Source of the DNA: Rhodococcus pseudokoreensis
Lineage (GTDB): Bacteria; Actinomycetota; Actinomycetes; Mycobacteriales; Mycobacteriaceae
Reading direction: 5' to 3'
Length of the DNA stretch: 64,000 bases
Assembly: GCF_017068395.1 (NCBI RefSeq)
Contig: NZ_CP070619.1
Span: 4,092,001 to 4,156,000, forward strand
Both the position numbers and the translations under genes were made by a program. Shown one piece after another: positions 1 to 8,851 of this stretch. Numbering within the stretch: the first letter of the stretch is position 1; the number at the start of each line of letters is the position of its first letter. The notes beneath the pieces were generated by a model. That model saw only the letters and a program-made list of their open reading frames with translations. It did not search any database and was not told the origin of the DNA.

Positions 1-66
1 CGCCAGCTGCTGGTAGTACGGCACAACCGACTGCCGATCGATCGAACCCTCGGTACTCGTAGTCAC
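1..66 (-). CDS. GntR-family transcriptional regulator, N-terminal fragment
   Basis: Only the first 22 codons lie in the window; the gene runs off the left edge. The start is a GTG at 64-66, preceded by a good ribosome binding site (AAAGGAG, 7 nt spacing). The reading frame ends in VVPYYQQLA, which is how the winged-helix domain of many GntR regulators begins (a P-x-Y-x-Q-L-A start before helix 1). It is divergent from the aldolase gene, with a 23-bp inverted repeat between them, so it probably controls that gene and itself. The subfamily cannot be judged without the effector domain. Confidence 0.6.
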   Translation of the reverse strand, partial: MTTSTEGSIDRQSVVPYYQQLA

Positions 67-175
67 GGAGCGGCTCCTTTCGGCTCTCTGATGTCTCGAT
101 CGTAGGTGTTGAGCGGCCACGGGATGTCTACGGCCTGTCCCCTTGCCCATTTGTGACCCACCCAATATAGTACGG

Positions 176-198
176 ATTGTACGTACGATACGTACAAT
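176..198. promoter_or_regulatory. Perfect inverted repeat, probable GntR operator
   Basis: Two perfect 10-bp arms, ATTGTACGTA and TACGTACAAT, are separated by the 3 bp CGA. The repeat lies in the divergent promoter between the GntR gene and the aldolase gene, 37 bp before the aldolase ATG. GntR regulators normally bind short dyads in their own promoter region, so assigning it to this regulator is a reasonable inference. Confidence 0.6.
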
Positions 199-235
199 AA
201 TCATTCGACAGGATCAACCGAAAGTGAGTCCGAAG

Positions 236-1018
236 ATGAGCATGGAATACCGGATGCGCCGCACACTGCCGAACGACCGGGCGGCGATCATCATGCCCGT
301 CGACCACGGACTGATCTTCAATCGCATCAAGGGCCTCGAGACCCCCTCGGCACCGTTCGCCGATTGGGCCGAGTCCGACGTCACCGGCTTCATGATGACC
401 CCGGGGCAGGTCAAGCAGACCGAAAAATTCTTCGCCGAGCACCCGCACCTGAGCCGCGTGCTCACCATCGACACCTACTACGACGTCACCAACCTCGACG
501 GCGGCGGCTCCCACGAGCTGATCACCACCGTCGACGAAGCCGTGCGGATGGGCGTCGACGCCGTGAAGATGCTGTTCCCGTGGAACATCTCCCGCAGCGA
601 ACGCGCCGCCATGTGCGCCCGCGTCGGCAAGGTCGTCACCGCCTGCGACGCCTGGGACATCCCCCTCGTCCTCGAACCGGTCATCATGGGCGCACCCCGC
701 ACCGACGAGGTCGCCGTCGAAGAGGAGAAGGTCGCCCGCATCGCCTACGACCTCGGCGCCCACATCATCAAGATCGCCTTCCCCGGCGAGGAGCGCACCG
801 CCCGCCTCGTCGAAGAACTGGGCGTCCCCCTCGTCATCGCCGGCGGACCGCTGGCCGGCGACGTCACCGAGACCGTCGACGCGATCGGGCAGACCCTGCG
901 CGCCGGCGCCCGCGGCATCATCGTCGGCCGCAACATCTGGCAGCGCGAACGCAGCGAGGGCGAGCGCGTGCTGAAGGAGATCGGCACCCTGACCCGGGGC
1001 GTCAGCTTCTCGTCCTGA
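236..1018 (+). CDS. Class I aldolase of the DeoC/LacD/FbaB-type family
   Basis: A 260-residue TIM-barrel Schiff-base aldolase that would cleave a phosphorylated sugar or sugar acid in the cytosol. Seen in the sequence: VDHG near residues 22-25, the candidate Schiff-base lysine in the segment HIIKIAFPG (about K179), and C-terminal phosphate-binding glycines in AGGP (about 202-205) and VGRNIW (about 231-236). The frame is open further upstream, but that part holds the operator and lacks a ribosome binding site. ATG 236 is chosen; GTG 224 and ATG 242 are alternatives. The next gene, a sugar isomerase/epimerase, has its own promoter, so the two probably form one small sugar pathway rather than a strict operon. 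The substrate is unknown; tagatose-bisphosphate, 2-keto-3-deoxy sugar and related aldolases look alike. Confidence 0.75.
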   Translation: MSMEYRMRRTLPNDRAAIIMPVDHGLIFNRIKGLETPSAPFADWAESDVTGFMMTPGQVKQTEKFFAEHPHLSRVLTIDTYYDVTNLDGGGSHELITTVDEAVRMGVDAVKMLFPWNISRSERAAMCARVGKVVTACDAWDIPLVLEPVIMGAPRTDEVAVEEEKVARIAYDLGAHIIKIAFPGEERTARLVEELGVPLVIAGGPLAGDVTETVDAIGQTLRAGARGIIVGRNIWQRERSEGERVLKEIGTLTRGVSFSS

Positions 1019-1088
1019 GCGGCGTGAACGGCAGCGGCGGACGCGTCGGCGAGCGTGCCCGGCTCGCCGTCGCCGCCGGGCATATGTC

Positions 1089-1119
1089 TTGACAAATAGC
1101 GGTACTAGAACGTACTAGT
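1089..1119 (+). promoter_or_regulatory. Promoter with overlapping palindrome before the isomerase gene
   Basis: A consensus -35 box TTGACA (1089-1094) is followed after 18 bp by TACTAG (1113-1118). The -10 box lies inside a 16-bp near-palindrome at 1104-1119, with arms ACTAG and CTAGT around a core with ACGT in the middle; one symmetric A/A position breaks perfection. A repressor bound there would block RNA polymerase. Which regulator binds it is unknown. Confidence 0.5.
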
Positions 1120-1155
1120 TGTGTTACGACGTCTCCCGACAGGAAGTGCACAGCG

Positions 1156-2121
1156 ATGAAAATCGGACTACTCACCGACTCGGTCAGCCATCTGCCCTTC
1201 GAAGCTGCACTGGACCTCGCGCGCACCCACGGACTGTCGTCCGTCGAGGTCGCCACGGGAAACTGGTCGGAGAGTCCGCATGCGGATCTGCCCGCCCTCG
1301 TGTCGTCCGACGGGGCGCGGGAGGAGTTCCTCGGCAAGATCACGTCCCGCGGGCTGACCCTCAGCGCTCTCACCGCCAACGGCAACCAACTCCACCCGGT
1401 CACCGGGGACCGGCAGGCAACGGTCGTCCGCGACACCATCACGGCGGCCAGCGCACTCGGAGTCCCGACAGTCGTCCTCATGTCGGGATTACCGGGCGCC
1501 GAGGGTGACTCGTCGCCCAATTGGATCACCACGTCCTGGCCGCCGGAGAACCTGGACATCCTCGCCTACCAATGGCAGGAGGTGGCGATTCCCTATTGGA
1601 AGGAACTCGCCGCCTTCGCGCGCGACGCCAACGTGCGTCTTGCCGTCGAAGCCTGTGGCGCCCAACTCGTCCACAACGTGTCGACTCTGCACCGGCTGAT
1701 CGACAGCGCCGGGGCGGACGTCGTCGGCGCCAATCTCGACCCCTCGCACCTCATGTGGATGGGCGCGGACATCCCCGCCGTCATCCGGTCCCTCGGCGAG
1801 TCCATCTTCCACGTCCACGCCAAGGACATCCGGATCAACCGGTGGAACGCCGAGAACGACGGTCTGATCGACACCGTTCCGATCACCACCCCGCACGACC
1901 GCGCATGGAACTACGTCACCCTCGGCCTGGGACATCCGGACGGGCAGCAGTTCTGGGCCGACTTCGTCTACAACCTCCGGTCCGTCGGCTACGACGGCGC
2001 GCTCAACATCGAGCACGAGGACGCGCTCGTCAGTTCGATCGAGGGCGTCGGCCGGGCGGCCGCACTGCTGAACCAGGTGGTGCTCACCGAAACCCCCGAC
2101 TGGACACCGGCCCGCGTGTAA
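1156..2121 (+). CDS. Sugar phosphate isomerase/epimerase (xylose isomerase-like TIM barrel)
   Basis: A 321-residue protein of the AP_endonuc_2/xylose isomerase-like family, which interconverts sugars, inosose or keto-sugar acids using a divalent metal. The expected metal ligands are all visible: E165 in AVEACG, D195 and H198 in LDPSHL, H221 in HVHAKD and E286 in NIEHED. The ATG has an AGGAAG ribosome binding site. It follows the aldolase by 137 bp but has its own promoter and palindrome. Its neighbours suggest sugar or polyol catabolism. Members of this family often sit beside Gfo/Idh/MocA dehydrogenases, and one is encoded 5 kb away at 7227-8390. The substrate cannot be read from the sequence. 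Confidence 0.8.
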   Translation: MKIGLLTDSVSHLPFEAALDLARTHGLSSVEVATGNWSESPHADLPALVSSDGAREEFLGKITSRGLTLSALTANGNQLHPVTGDRQATVVRDTITAASALGVPTVVLMSGLPGAEGDSSPNWITTSWPPENLDILAYQWQEVAIPYWKELAAFARDANVRLAVEACGAQLVHNVSTLHRLIDSAGADVVGANLDPSHLMWMGADIPAVIRSLGESIFHVHAKDIRINRWNAENDGLIDTVPITTPHDRAWNYVTLGLGHPDGQQFWADFVYNLRSVGYDGALNIEHEDALVSSIEGVGRAAALLNQVVLTETPDWTPARV

Positions 2122-2250
2122 GTGGACAACCGTATAGATGGACCAGCGTGTACGCCAGGTAACCCTTAATCTATGAGCGACAACGGCGCGGAAAGTGAAC
2201 CCGCACAGGTTCGGGCGCCGTGGGAACCCGGGATACCTAGGAGCGCGACC

Positions 2251-2931
2251 ATGCCGCTGACACCGTTCGACCCCATCACCGCGATCTACACACCGGCTCA
2301 CGCCTGGATGTACGAGACCATCGTGGCACCGGCCGTCTTCCGCTCACGCCGCGTCATCGACGAGTACTTCCTGCCGCATCTCCCCCCGAACGCCCGCATC
2401 CTGGACGTCGGTTCGGGTGGGGCGCTGTTCACCAAGTACCTCGCCGACCAGCGCCCCGACGTGCACATTCTGGGTCTCGATCTGTCTCAGGCGCAGATCA
2501 AGCGCGCCACCAAACGCATGCGCAGCTACGGCGACCGGGTGCGGTTCGACGTGGGCGACGCCACGAAGCTGGACTTCGCCGATCAGAGCTTCGACGGCGT
2601 GATCAGCTACGGCTCCATCAAGCACTGGTCGTCGCGCGAGGCCGGACTCGCCGAGTGCGTGCGTGTCCTGAAGCCGGGCGGACCGTTGCTGATCACGGAT
2701 GCAGACCGCAGCACGAGTTTCGAGGACGCCGAGAAGTTCGTCGAGGACTACAAGGCGCCGCGCATCCTCGGTGCCGTCAACCTCGCGATCTTCCACACGT
2801 GGATCGCCGGGCGCTCGATCAGTCTCGACGAGGCGCGTGACCTCGCGGGCCGGATCGAGCTCGACGACGCGACCGTAGCCCGCATCACCGACATGCCGCT
2901 CGTCATGATTTCCGGTCGCCGGCCTGCCTGA
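2251..2931 (+). CDS. SAM-dependent class I methyltransferase
   Basis: A 226-residue Rossmann methyltransferase. Motif I is ARILDVGSGGA (about residues 48-58), the acidic residue ending strand 2 is in GLDLS, and motif post-II is FDVGDA. The C-terminal half is typical of methyltransferase domain 11/25 proteins acting on small molecules. The frame is open from 2173, but the ATG at 2251 has the better ribosome binding site (AGGAG, 7 nt away), so that start is used; ATG 2173 would add 26 residues. It converges with the P450 gene, leaving 3 bp between stop codons. The acceptor substrate is unknown; members range from ubiquinone-type to steroid and antibiotic methyltransferases. Confidence 0.75.
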   Translation: MPLTPFDPITAIYTPAHAWMYETIVAPAVFRSRRVIDEYFLPHLPPNARILDVGSGGALFTKYLADQRPDVHILGLDLSQAQIKRATKRMRSYGDRVRFDVGDATKLDFADQSFDGVISYGSIKHWSSREAGLAECVRVLKPGGPLLITDADRSTSFEDAEKFVEDYKAPRILGAVNLAIFHTWIAGRSISLDEARDLAGRIELDDATVARITDMPLVMISGRRPA

Positions 2932-2934
2932 ACG

Positions 2935-4164
2935 TCACGGTCGGTCGCCTGCACGGGCCGGCAGTGACGCGATGCCGCTGACGAATGCGGAGAGCAGCAA
3001 CTCCGGCTCGCCCACCGCGTGGAGTCCGGGGTGGGCGGTGAACAGTTCCTCGAGCATGACCCGCAGCTCGAGCTTCGCGAGGTTCACGCCCAGGCAGTGG
3101 TGGATGTCCTTCGCGCCGAAGCCGAGTTGCTTGCCCGCGTTCGGGCGAGTGATGTCGAACCGATCCGGATCGTCGAAGACGCGCTCGTCGTGGTTGGCGG
3201 ACAGGTACCACATGACGACCTTGTCCCCGGCCGCGATGTGGGCGCCGCCGATCTCGGTGTCGACGGTTGCGGTGCGGCGCATGTAGGGCACCGGGGACGC
3301 GAAGCGGATCACCTCGTCGATCGTGTTGTCGATGTGGGCGGGGAAATCGGCGAGCAGCAATTCCTTCTGGCTGGGATGTTCACTGAGCAGGTGCAGCGCC
3401 CAGGCCAGCGCCTGCCGGGTGGTCTCGAAACCCGCCGTGATCAGCAGGATGACGAACGACCCGAATTCCGTCGGCGTCAGGGTCTCCCCGTCGACCATCG
3501 TCGACACCAGGCGGGACGTCAGATCGTCGCCGGGGTCGGCCTTGCGTTTCTCGCCGAGTTCGAGGGCGTACCCGTAGATCTGGCCGAGACCGGCCGCGCC
3601 ACCGGGGGCGGTGACGAATTCCTGATCCCCACCTCCGGAGACGACGTCGGCTGCCGCCGCCAGGATCATCGGCCGGTCGCTCTCCGGGATCCCGAGCAAC
3701 TCGCAGATCACCTGCACCGGCAACCGGGTCGCGGCCTCGGGGACGAAGTCGAACACCGTGTCCCGGGGCAGGTCGGCGGCGATCTGCCGGGCGTAACCGC
3801 GGACCCGCTCGCCGATGCCCCGCACCGACGCCGCGGTGAACGCCGATTGCACGATGCCCCGCAGATGCTGGTGCCGGGGGTTGTCCATCGCGATCATCGA
3901 CATGGCGAATTCGAGGATCTCGACGGGGACGTCGTCGATGGTGAAGCCCTTGGCCGAGGAGAAGACCTCCGGGTTCCGGCTCACCGCCACCACGTCGTCG
4001 TATCCGACGACCGACCAGAAGCCCGGACCGTCTGTTTCGGTGTGGAACTCGATCGGCGAACGCTGACGAAGCCCCGCGAACAGCGCGCGACGATCCGCGA
4101 AGCTGCGGTCCCAGAACACGCGTGCGGCAGGCGAGATGATTGTTTCGGACGCAGAACCCGTCAC
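2935..4164 (-). CDS. Cytochrome P450
   Basis: A complete 409-residue soluble P450. The I-helix oxygen-binding motif AGFETT is at 244-249, the K-helix ExxR is E284-R287, and the heme thiolate is C357 in the segment [11 protein letters not shown]. The glycine-rich heme loop carries an AKDI stretch instead of the usual FGxGxHxC spacing. The RRTAT and [10 protein letters not shown] segments resemble bacterial CYP124/125/142-type enzymes that act on steroids, terpenes or branched lipids; that resemblance is from memory and was not searched. No ferredoxin or reductase lies beside it, so it must use an electron donor encoded elsewhere, possibly the one at 41427-42470. It is transcribed alone. Confidence 0.9.
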   Translation of the reverse strand: MTGSASETIISPAARVFWDRSFADRRALFAGLRQRSPIEFHTETDGPGFWSVVGYDDVVAVSRNPEVFSSAKGFTIDDVPVEILEFAMSMIAMDNPRHQHLRGIVQSAFTAASVRGIGERVRGYARQIAADLPRDTVFDFVPEAATRLPVQVICELLGIPESDRPMILAAAADVVSGGGDQEFVTAPGGAAGLGQIYGYALELGEKRKADPGDDLTSRLVSTMVDGETLTPTEFGSFVILLITAGFETTRQALAWALHLLSEHPSQKELLLADFPAHIDNTIDEVIRFASPVPYMRRTATVDTEIGGAHIAAGDKVVMWYLSANHDERVFDDPDRFDITRPNAGKQLGFGAKDIHHCLGVNLAKLELRVMLEELFTAHPGLHAVGEPELLLSAFVSGIASLPARAGDRP

Positions 4165-4306
4165 CGGTCCCCCTCGGTCGGTCGAACAGACACTGCGACC
4201 CTACTGGGCGCGCAGCGGTTGCGCAGGTGAGGCATCACCGCAGGTCAACGGCTATGATCATAGAGTCGGCCTGCGGTGCGCCGGAGATGAACGGGGAGGA
4301 CGACCT

Positions 4307-5074
4307 GTGACGTTGAGGGTTCGACTCGGCGACCTGCGAGAGTTGCGCGATCATCCGTTGGGGACGATCGAAGCGGGATTCCGGGCCGATTTGACGCAGC
4401 AGGAGGCCTTCACCCGAGGTCGCGGCCCCTTTCCCGGTGATGCCGAGACTGTCTTCTCCGAACGGGAACTGTTCGTCACCGCTCCCGACGACGAGGTGCT
4501 GGCGGTCGCGACGATCACCGGTGTGCGCGAGTACGACGGCGAGTTCCTCGTCGACGGCGACCTGGTCGTCGACCACGAGCGGGTGGGGACGCGGCTACTG
4601 ATCAGGACCCCCGCCGAGAACGTGTTCTCCTGCGCCGACGAAGAATCGGCGTGGGCGGGCTCGATCGAACGGGCACGGTGGATCTACGTGCGGGCGCTGG
4701 TCGAGGTCGCAACGGTCAAGACCGCCTCCTACGACCGTCGGCTCGCGGGCGCGGATCCCGCTGCCGACCCCGAGGCGACCCTGGCCACCGCCGAGGAGAC
4801 GATGCAGGTGGTGCCCCGGTACGTGATGATCCACCGCAGCGGGAAGCTGCGACTCGGCGGTCCGTATGCCGACGTCGCGGACTGGGACGGGCGCGTGGAA
4901 CCCTGGTCCGACTACGGATACGTCGACTGCCTGCGCCTCGACGACGTCCTGGGCACCAGCGGCGACCTCGACATCGACGCTCTTCGGCCACTCACCTCGC
5001 GGGCGGCCGCCGCGGAACTCCTCGAGTCGCTGGGATGGGACAAGGTCATCCGCCGATTCGTCGAGGCTCGCTGA
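4307..5074 (+). CDS. Hypothetical protein, 255 residues
   Basis: I do not recognise this protein. The start is GTG 4307, six bases after a strong GGGGAGGA ribosome binding site; the frame is open upstream to 4136 without a better start. It is acidic and soluble, without a signal peptide or membrane segment. The central region is rich in D/E and aromatic residues (for example ESAWAGSIERARWIY), and the C-terminal half contains VPRYVMIHRSGKLRLGG, which could be a beta-hairpin. It is divergent from the P450 gene and upstream of guanine deaminase, with 143 bp between. Codon use is that of the surrounding chromosome, so it is very probably a real gene. Confidence 0.65.
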   Translation: MTLRVRLGDLRELRDHPLGTIEAGFRADLTQQEAFTRGRGPFPGDAETVFSERELFVTAPDDEVLAVATITGVREYDGEFLVDGDLVVDHERVGTRLLIRTPAENVFSCADEESAWAGSIERARWIYVRALVEVATVKTASYDRRLAGADPAADPEATLATAEETMQVVPRYVMIHRSGKLRLGGPYADVADWDGRVEPWSDYGYVDCLRLDDVLGTSGDLDIDALRPLTSRAAAAELLESLGWDKVIRRFVEAR

Positions 5075-5217
5075 TCGTTGCGCCGACCGCCGGACGCGCG
5101 GAATCCAACGCAGACGGCTTGGTCTGTTCGGCCGCGACCCGGGTCTGATCAGTGGCATTGTAAGTGTGGGCTGTTATCTCATCGCATGATCCGTTACCAC
5201 TCGACGGGAGTTCACGC

Positions 5218-6624
5218 ATGGCCACGCACATCCACCTCGGACACATCTTCCACATCGCAGGCGCACCGAAAGTGACCGAAGCCGCGGCCGCTCTCGTTTC
5301 GATACCCGACGGCGCCCTGGTGCTGGACGACGGTGGGCGAATCGCGTTCTGCGGCGACCGCGCGGAGATCCCGTCCGAGTACGAGTCCGGCACCGTGCAC
5401 GATCACCGGCCCGGGTTTCTGCTACCCGGGTTCGTCGACACCCACGTCCATTTCCCCCAGACGTACGCCGGCGACTCCTACGGCGGCGGGCAACTTCTGG
5501 AGTGGCTGACCCTGTGCATGTTCCCGTCGGAGGCGAAGTTCGCCGACCCGGAGTTCGCGCAGCAGGCGGCCGTCGAGTTCACCAACCGGCGCATCTCGGC
5601 GGGCACCACCGCCGCCATGGTGTTCGGTTCGGCGTTTCCGCATGCACAGGACGCGTTGTTCACCGAGACGCAGAAGGCCGGCCTGCGCATCGTCAGTGGC
5701 CGCGGAATTCAAACCGTCGGTGACGAAACCGCTCAGCCGCTGATGACGTCCGAAGAGGACGCCATCCGGCTCACCCGCGAGGAGATCGACAAGTGGCACG
5801 GCGCCGACACCGGCGACGTCGACACCGCACTGCTGCACGTGGCGATCATCCCGCGGTTCTCGCTGTCGGTGACGCCGGAAACCTTGAAGAATCTCGGGGA
5901 ACTCTACGACGAGGTACGCGACCGCGGAGTGTATGTGCACTCGCATCTCAACGAGAACAACCGTCCCGGCACCGGCGAGGTCGACTCGACCAAGGAGACG
6001 TACCAGGTGAACTCGTACCTGGACACCTACGACGGGAAGTTCCTGCCCGGCTCGGCGGTCGGCGGAAAGAGCCTGCTGGGCCGACGCACGATCCTCGCGC
6101 ACTGCGTGCACTGCCAGGACGTCGAACTGGAGCGGATGGCCGAGACCGGTACGTCGGTCTCGCACTGTCCGATCTCACAACTGTTCCTCGGATCCGGAAC
6201 GATGCCGTGGAAGCGCACGGTCGCGTCGGGTGTCACCATCTCCGTGGGAAGCGATTTCGGCGGCGGCGACGAATGGCTGATTCCGCGGGTGCTCGGCGAC
6301 GCGTTCAAGGTGCACATCACCGAGGCCGGTGACGACGGGGTGTCGATGCACCCCGCCGAGATGCTGTTCGTCGGCACCCTCGGCGGCGCCCGGGCCCTGG
6401 ACATGGAGAACCGGTTCGGCAACTTCGACGCCGGGAAGGAAGCCGACTTCGTCGTCGTCGACCCGTCGGGCACACCGACGCTCGACGGGTTACTGCGCAA
6501 CGGCTTCCGGTCGTCCGATCCCGAGCTCGCCCGCGATCAGACCCTGTTCGCGCTGCTGATGGGGATCCGCGAGACGTCCATCACCGAGGTGTACGTCGCG
6601 GGCAAACGCGCCAAGTCGTCCTAG
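5218..6624 (+). CDS. guaD: Guanine deaminase
   Basis: A 468-residue amidohydrolase that converts guanine to xanthine and ammonia in purine salvage and nitrogen acquisition. Metal-binding motifs: HVH (H76 and H78) in FVDTHVHFPQ, HSHLNEN near residue 241, AHCVHCQDVE near 300 and the aspartate in SVGSDFGGG near 343. The segment SHCPISQLFLGSG is characteristic of the GuaD/TrzN-like clade. ATG 5218 has a GGGAG ribosome binding site; the open frame reaches 5164 without one. It is transcribed alone and ends at a strong bidirectional terminator. Related ATZ/TRZ-family hydrolases share this fold, but the length and motif set favour guanine deaminase. Confidence 0.88.
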   Translation: MATHIHLGHIFHIAGAPKVTEAAAALVSIPDGALVLDDGGRIAFCGDRAEIPSEYESGTVHDHRPGFLLPGFVDTHVHFPQTYAGDSYGGGQLLEWLTLCMFPSEAKFADPEFAQQAAVEFTNRRISAGTTAAMVFGSAFPHAQDALFTETQKAGLRIVSGRGIQTVGDETAQPLMTSEEDAIRLTREEIDKWHGADTGDVDTALLHVAIIPRFSLSVTPETLKNLGELYDEVRDRGVYVHSHLNENNRPGTGEVDSTKETYQVNSYLDTYDGKFLPGSAVGGKSLLGRRTILAHCVHCQDVELERMAETGTSVSHCPISQLFLGSGTMPWKRTVASGVTISVGSDFGGGDEWLIPRVLGDAFKVHITEAGDDGVSMHPAEMLFVGTLGGARALDMENRFGNFDAGKEADFVVVDPSGTPTLDGLLRNGFRSSDPELARDQTLFALLMGIRETSITEVYVAGKRAKSS

Positions 6625-6629
6625 ACCGA

Positions 6630-6664
6630 CGGTGGTGGCCGACCTCGCGGGCCGGCCACCACCG
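6630..6664. terminator. Bidirectional hairpin terminator
   Basis: A perfect 12-bp stem (CGGTGGTGGCCG with CGGCCACCACCG) closes an 11-nt loop between the convergent guanine deaminase and lipoprotein genes. There is no long T-tract, as is usual in actinobacteria. Confidence 0.75.
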
Positions 6665-6670
6665 CGGTGC

Positions 6671-7141
6671 TCAGCTGGGGTTCACCGACGAATGATGGTT
6701 GGCGATCAACCACTTTCCGTCTTCGTACCGGTACACCCACGTGACCCGCGCCGCCACGTCCTGGCCGTTGGCGTTGATGACCCAGCGGCCCACGTTGTAG
6801 GCGAGGTTGCAGTCCGAATACTTGTAGCTTTCTTCCATCCGGGCCGTGGGGTCGGCCTTGATCAGGTTGACGAAATACTCGGTTATCTCCTCCGGAGTGT
6901 CGGCGATGGGTACCGAAAGAGTCGGCAGCAGTATCGCGTCCGGCCGGTACAGCGCGGCCACCCTGCTCGCGTCGCCGGAGACCAGTGCATCGTTCCAACT
7001 CGTGAAAAGCGCATCCAACTCACTGTCACTCGCGCGGACGCAACTGTCCTCGCTTGCGGACGTACTGTCCGAAGAACACGAGACCACCGAAATTGCCAAC
7101 GCGAGAACCGCTATGCCGGTGCCGAACGGTTTGGTGTTCAT
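6671..7141 (-). CDS. Secreted lipoprotein with SnoaL/NTF2-like domain
   Basis: A 156-residue protein. The N-terminus is a lipoprotein signal peptide: short basic start, hydrophobic core, then a VVSC lipobox with the lipidated cysteine at about residue 22. After a Ser/Thr/Glu-rich linker comes a cone-like fold of the SgcJ/EcaC or DUF4440 type, seen in FTSWNDALVSGDASRVAALY, PDAILLPT and the C-terminal VTWVYRYEDGKWLIANHHSS. The protein should be anchored outside the cytoplasmic membrane. Members of this fold bind small hydrophobic ligands or act as isomerases; no catalytic residue can be named. It is transcribed alone. Confidence 0.75.
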   Translation of the reverse strand: MNTKPFGTGIAVLALAISVVSCSSDSTSASEDSCVRASDSELDALFTSWNDALVSGDASRVAALYRPDAILLPTLSVPIADTPEEITEYFVNLIKADPTARMEESYKYSDCNLAYNVGRWVINANGQDVAARVTWVYRYEDGKWLIANHHSSVNPS

Positions 7142-7226
7142 ACCAACCTCCGCGGAGAAAGGCGCGTACGGGATCGACCCGCCAACCGATCAAGCGTAAC
7201 CCCGCGACCGGGCGGCGCGGATCGGA

Positions 7227-8390
7227 TCAGCGCACCCCGACCCACGCACCCGAAGCGACCGATGCGGTGATGGCGTCGAGGGTTTCGGCCGCGGCGACGG
7301 CGTCGGCGATCGTTGCGCCCTGGGGCTTTCCGTCGACGATCGAGGTGATGAAGTTGTTTCCCTCGATGACCTTGAGGTCGTCGTAGCTCATCGAGGACGC
7401 GGACCCCGGCTGGAAGCGCGCGTAGGCTCCGGCGTCGGGCCCCACCCAGACCGTCGTGACCGGCTGGTCCTGATACCTGCTGCCGAGGCTCGTGCCGAGT
7501 TCGTTCATCCGGCGGAAGTCCCAGTACACCGCACCTTTCGTGCCGTGGATCTCGAACCCGTAGTTGTTCTGTTCGCCGACGGCGACGCGGCTGGCGTCCA
7601 GCGTCACCCGCCCGCCCGATGCGAGGCGGAGCAGCGCGCTGACGAAGTCGTCGTTCTCCACCGGCCCCAACTTGCCGCCGGTGGCGCGCGCATGCCCGCT
7701 GGTGGCCCCCGTCGGGACGGCGCGCTGCGGGATGAAGACGGCGGTGTCGGCCACGACGGCGTCGATGTCCCCGAGCAGGTACCGGACCAGGTCGACGCCG
7801 TGCGAGGCGAGATCGCCCAGCACGCCCGACCCACCGCGCGCGTTCTCGTAACGCCAGCTCAGCGCGCCGTCCGGATGTGCCGCGTAGTCGCTGAGGAAGC
7901 GGAACCGTGCATGGGTGATGGTGCCCAGTTCGCCCGAGGCGATGAGGTCGTGTGCCATCGCGACGGCAGGTGCGTGCCGGTAGTTGAACCCGACGGTCGA
8001 CTGGACGCCGGCCTTCTCGACGGCGGCAGCAACAGCCTTCGCGTCCTCGGACGACAGCCCGACCGGCTTCTCGATCCAGATGTGTTTGCCCGCCTCGGCC
8101 ATCGCGACGCCGATCTCGCGGTGCAGAAAATTCGGTGCGGTGATGCTGACCGCGTCGATGTTCTCGTCGGCGGCGATGTCGCGCCAGTCCGTCAGCGCTG
8201 CGCCGAACCCGAACTGGGCGGCGGCTTCCTCGGCGCGACCGGGTACCTCGTCGGCGACGGCGGCCAGCCGGAGCGTCGGCGCTTCCGGGAAGTGGTGGCG
8301 CTGCCGCAGATACGCGTTGGTGTGCACTCGGCCCATCCAGCCGAATCCGGCCACTGCTACTGCGATCTCGGTGGGGTGGACGTTGGTCAA
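7227..8390 (-). CDS. Gfo/Idh/MocA-family NAD(P)-dependent dehydrogenase
   Basis: A 387-residue protein. The N-terminal Rossmann fold has the dinucleotide motif VAGFGWMGRVH (about residues 13-23), and the catalytic EKP signature is in WIEKPVGLS (about 103-111). The C-terminal alpha/beta domain includes GDLASHGVDL with the conserved histidine. Enzymes of this family oxidise or reduce sugars, inositols and sugar acids. The start is an unusual TTG at 8388-8390, with GGAG 6 nt upstream; no ATG or GTG near it is better placed. It is a single gene, divergent from nothing nearby. Together with the aldolase and isomerase near 1 kb it hints at polyol or sugar-acid catabolism, but the substrate is not defined. 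Confidence 0.85.
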   Translation of the reverse strand: MTNVHPTEIAVAVAGFGWMGRVHTNAYLRQRHHFPEAPTLRLAAVADEVPGRAEEAAAQFGFGAALTDWRDIAADENIDAVSITAPNFLHREIGVAMAEAGKHIWIEKPVGLSSEDAKAVAAAVEKAGVQSTVGFNYRHAPAVAMAHDLIASGELGTITHARFRFLSDYAAHPDGALSWRYENARGGSGVLGDLASHGVDLVRYLLGDIDAVVADTAVFIPQRAVPTGATSGHARATGGKLGPVENDDFVSALLRLASGGRVTLDASRVAVGEQNNYGFEIHGTKGAVYWDFRRMNELGTSLGSRYQDQPVTTVWVGPDAGAYARFQPGSASSMSYDDLKVIEGNNFITSIVDGKPQGATIADAVAAAETLDAITASVASGAWVGVR

Positions 8391-8569
8391 GGTCGACTCC
8401 GGAACTACTCGGTGCGGCGGGTGTCTCTACGACACTGCTGTGCGCCGGGAGCGAAGTCAATCGTTTGTGCGGACAAAGTGGCTCTCGAGGGGAATTTGAT
8501 GGGTTTCCGCCGGGCGCAGGCAGGGGACCGCCGGCCCCGGGCCAGCGTTCCCCTTGCCTTCCTCGACGG

Positions 8570-8851
8570 CTATGCGTCCGCGCGTCGCACCAACGTCGGT
8601 ACGCCGGCGTCGACCCGAACCACACACTGATCGAGCGACTCGAACATCTCGTCCCCTGACGATCCGGGAACGGAGACGTCGTGCAACACTTGCCCTCCCG
8701 ATGCCAGAAGCGACACCTGCGGAGCAACGTCCGCACCCGAGTGCGGGATCGAGTCCGCGTCCGCGGTCCGCAGGACGGCGGCGAGAATGCTGCCGGTTTC
8801 GTCCGTCAGGACCTGCACGTGGGAAATCTTCGGTGATTCCTGCGTGGTCAT
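8570..8851 (-). CDS. Hypothetical protein, 93 residues, second gene of a coupled pair
   Basis: I do not recognise this protein. It begins at ATG 8851, whose ATGA overlaps the stop codon of the upstream 93-residue gene, so the two are translationally coupled. It contains ISHVQVLTDETGSILAAVLRTADAD and GQVLHDVSVPGSSGDEMFESLDQCVVRVDAGVPTLVR in separate parts, a pattern of alternating hydrophobic residues that suggests a small beta-rich cytosolic protein. It has no cysteine cluster, signal peptide or membrane segment. The equal length and tight coupling to its partner suggest a complex of the two. Confidence 0.5.
   Translation of the reverse strand: MTTQESPKISHVQVLTDETGSILAAVLRTADADSIPHSGADVAPQVSLLASGGQVLHDVSVPGSSGDEMFESLDQCVVRVDAGVPTLVRRADA

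Noticed and set aside
3019..4230. A 403-codon open frame antisense to the first P450
   Set aside because: The P450 motifs lie on the other strand; this frame has no recognisable domain.
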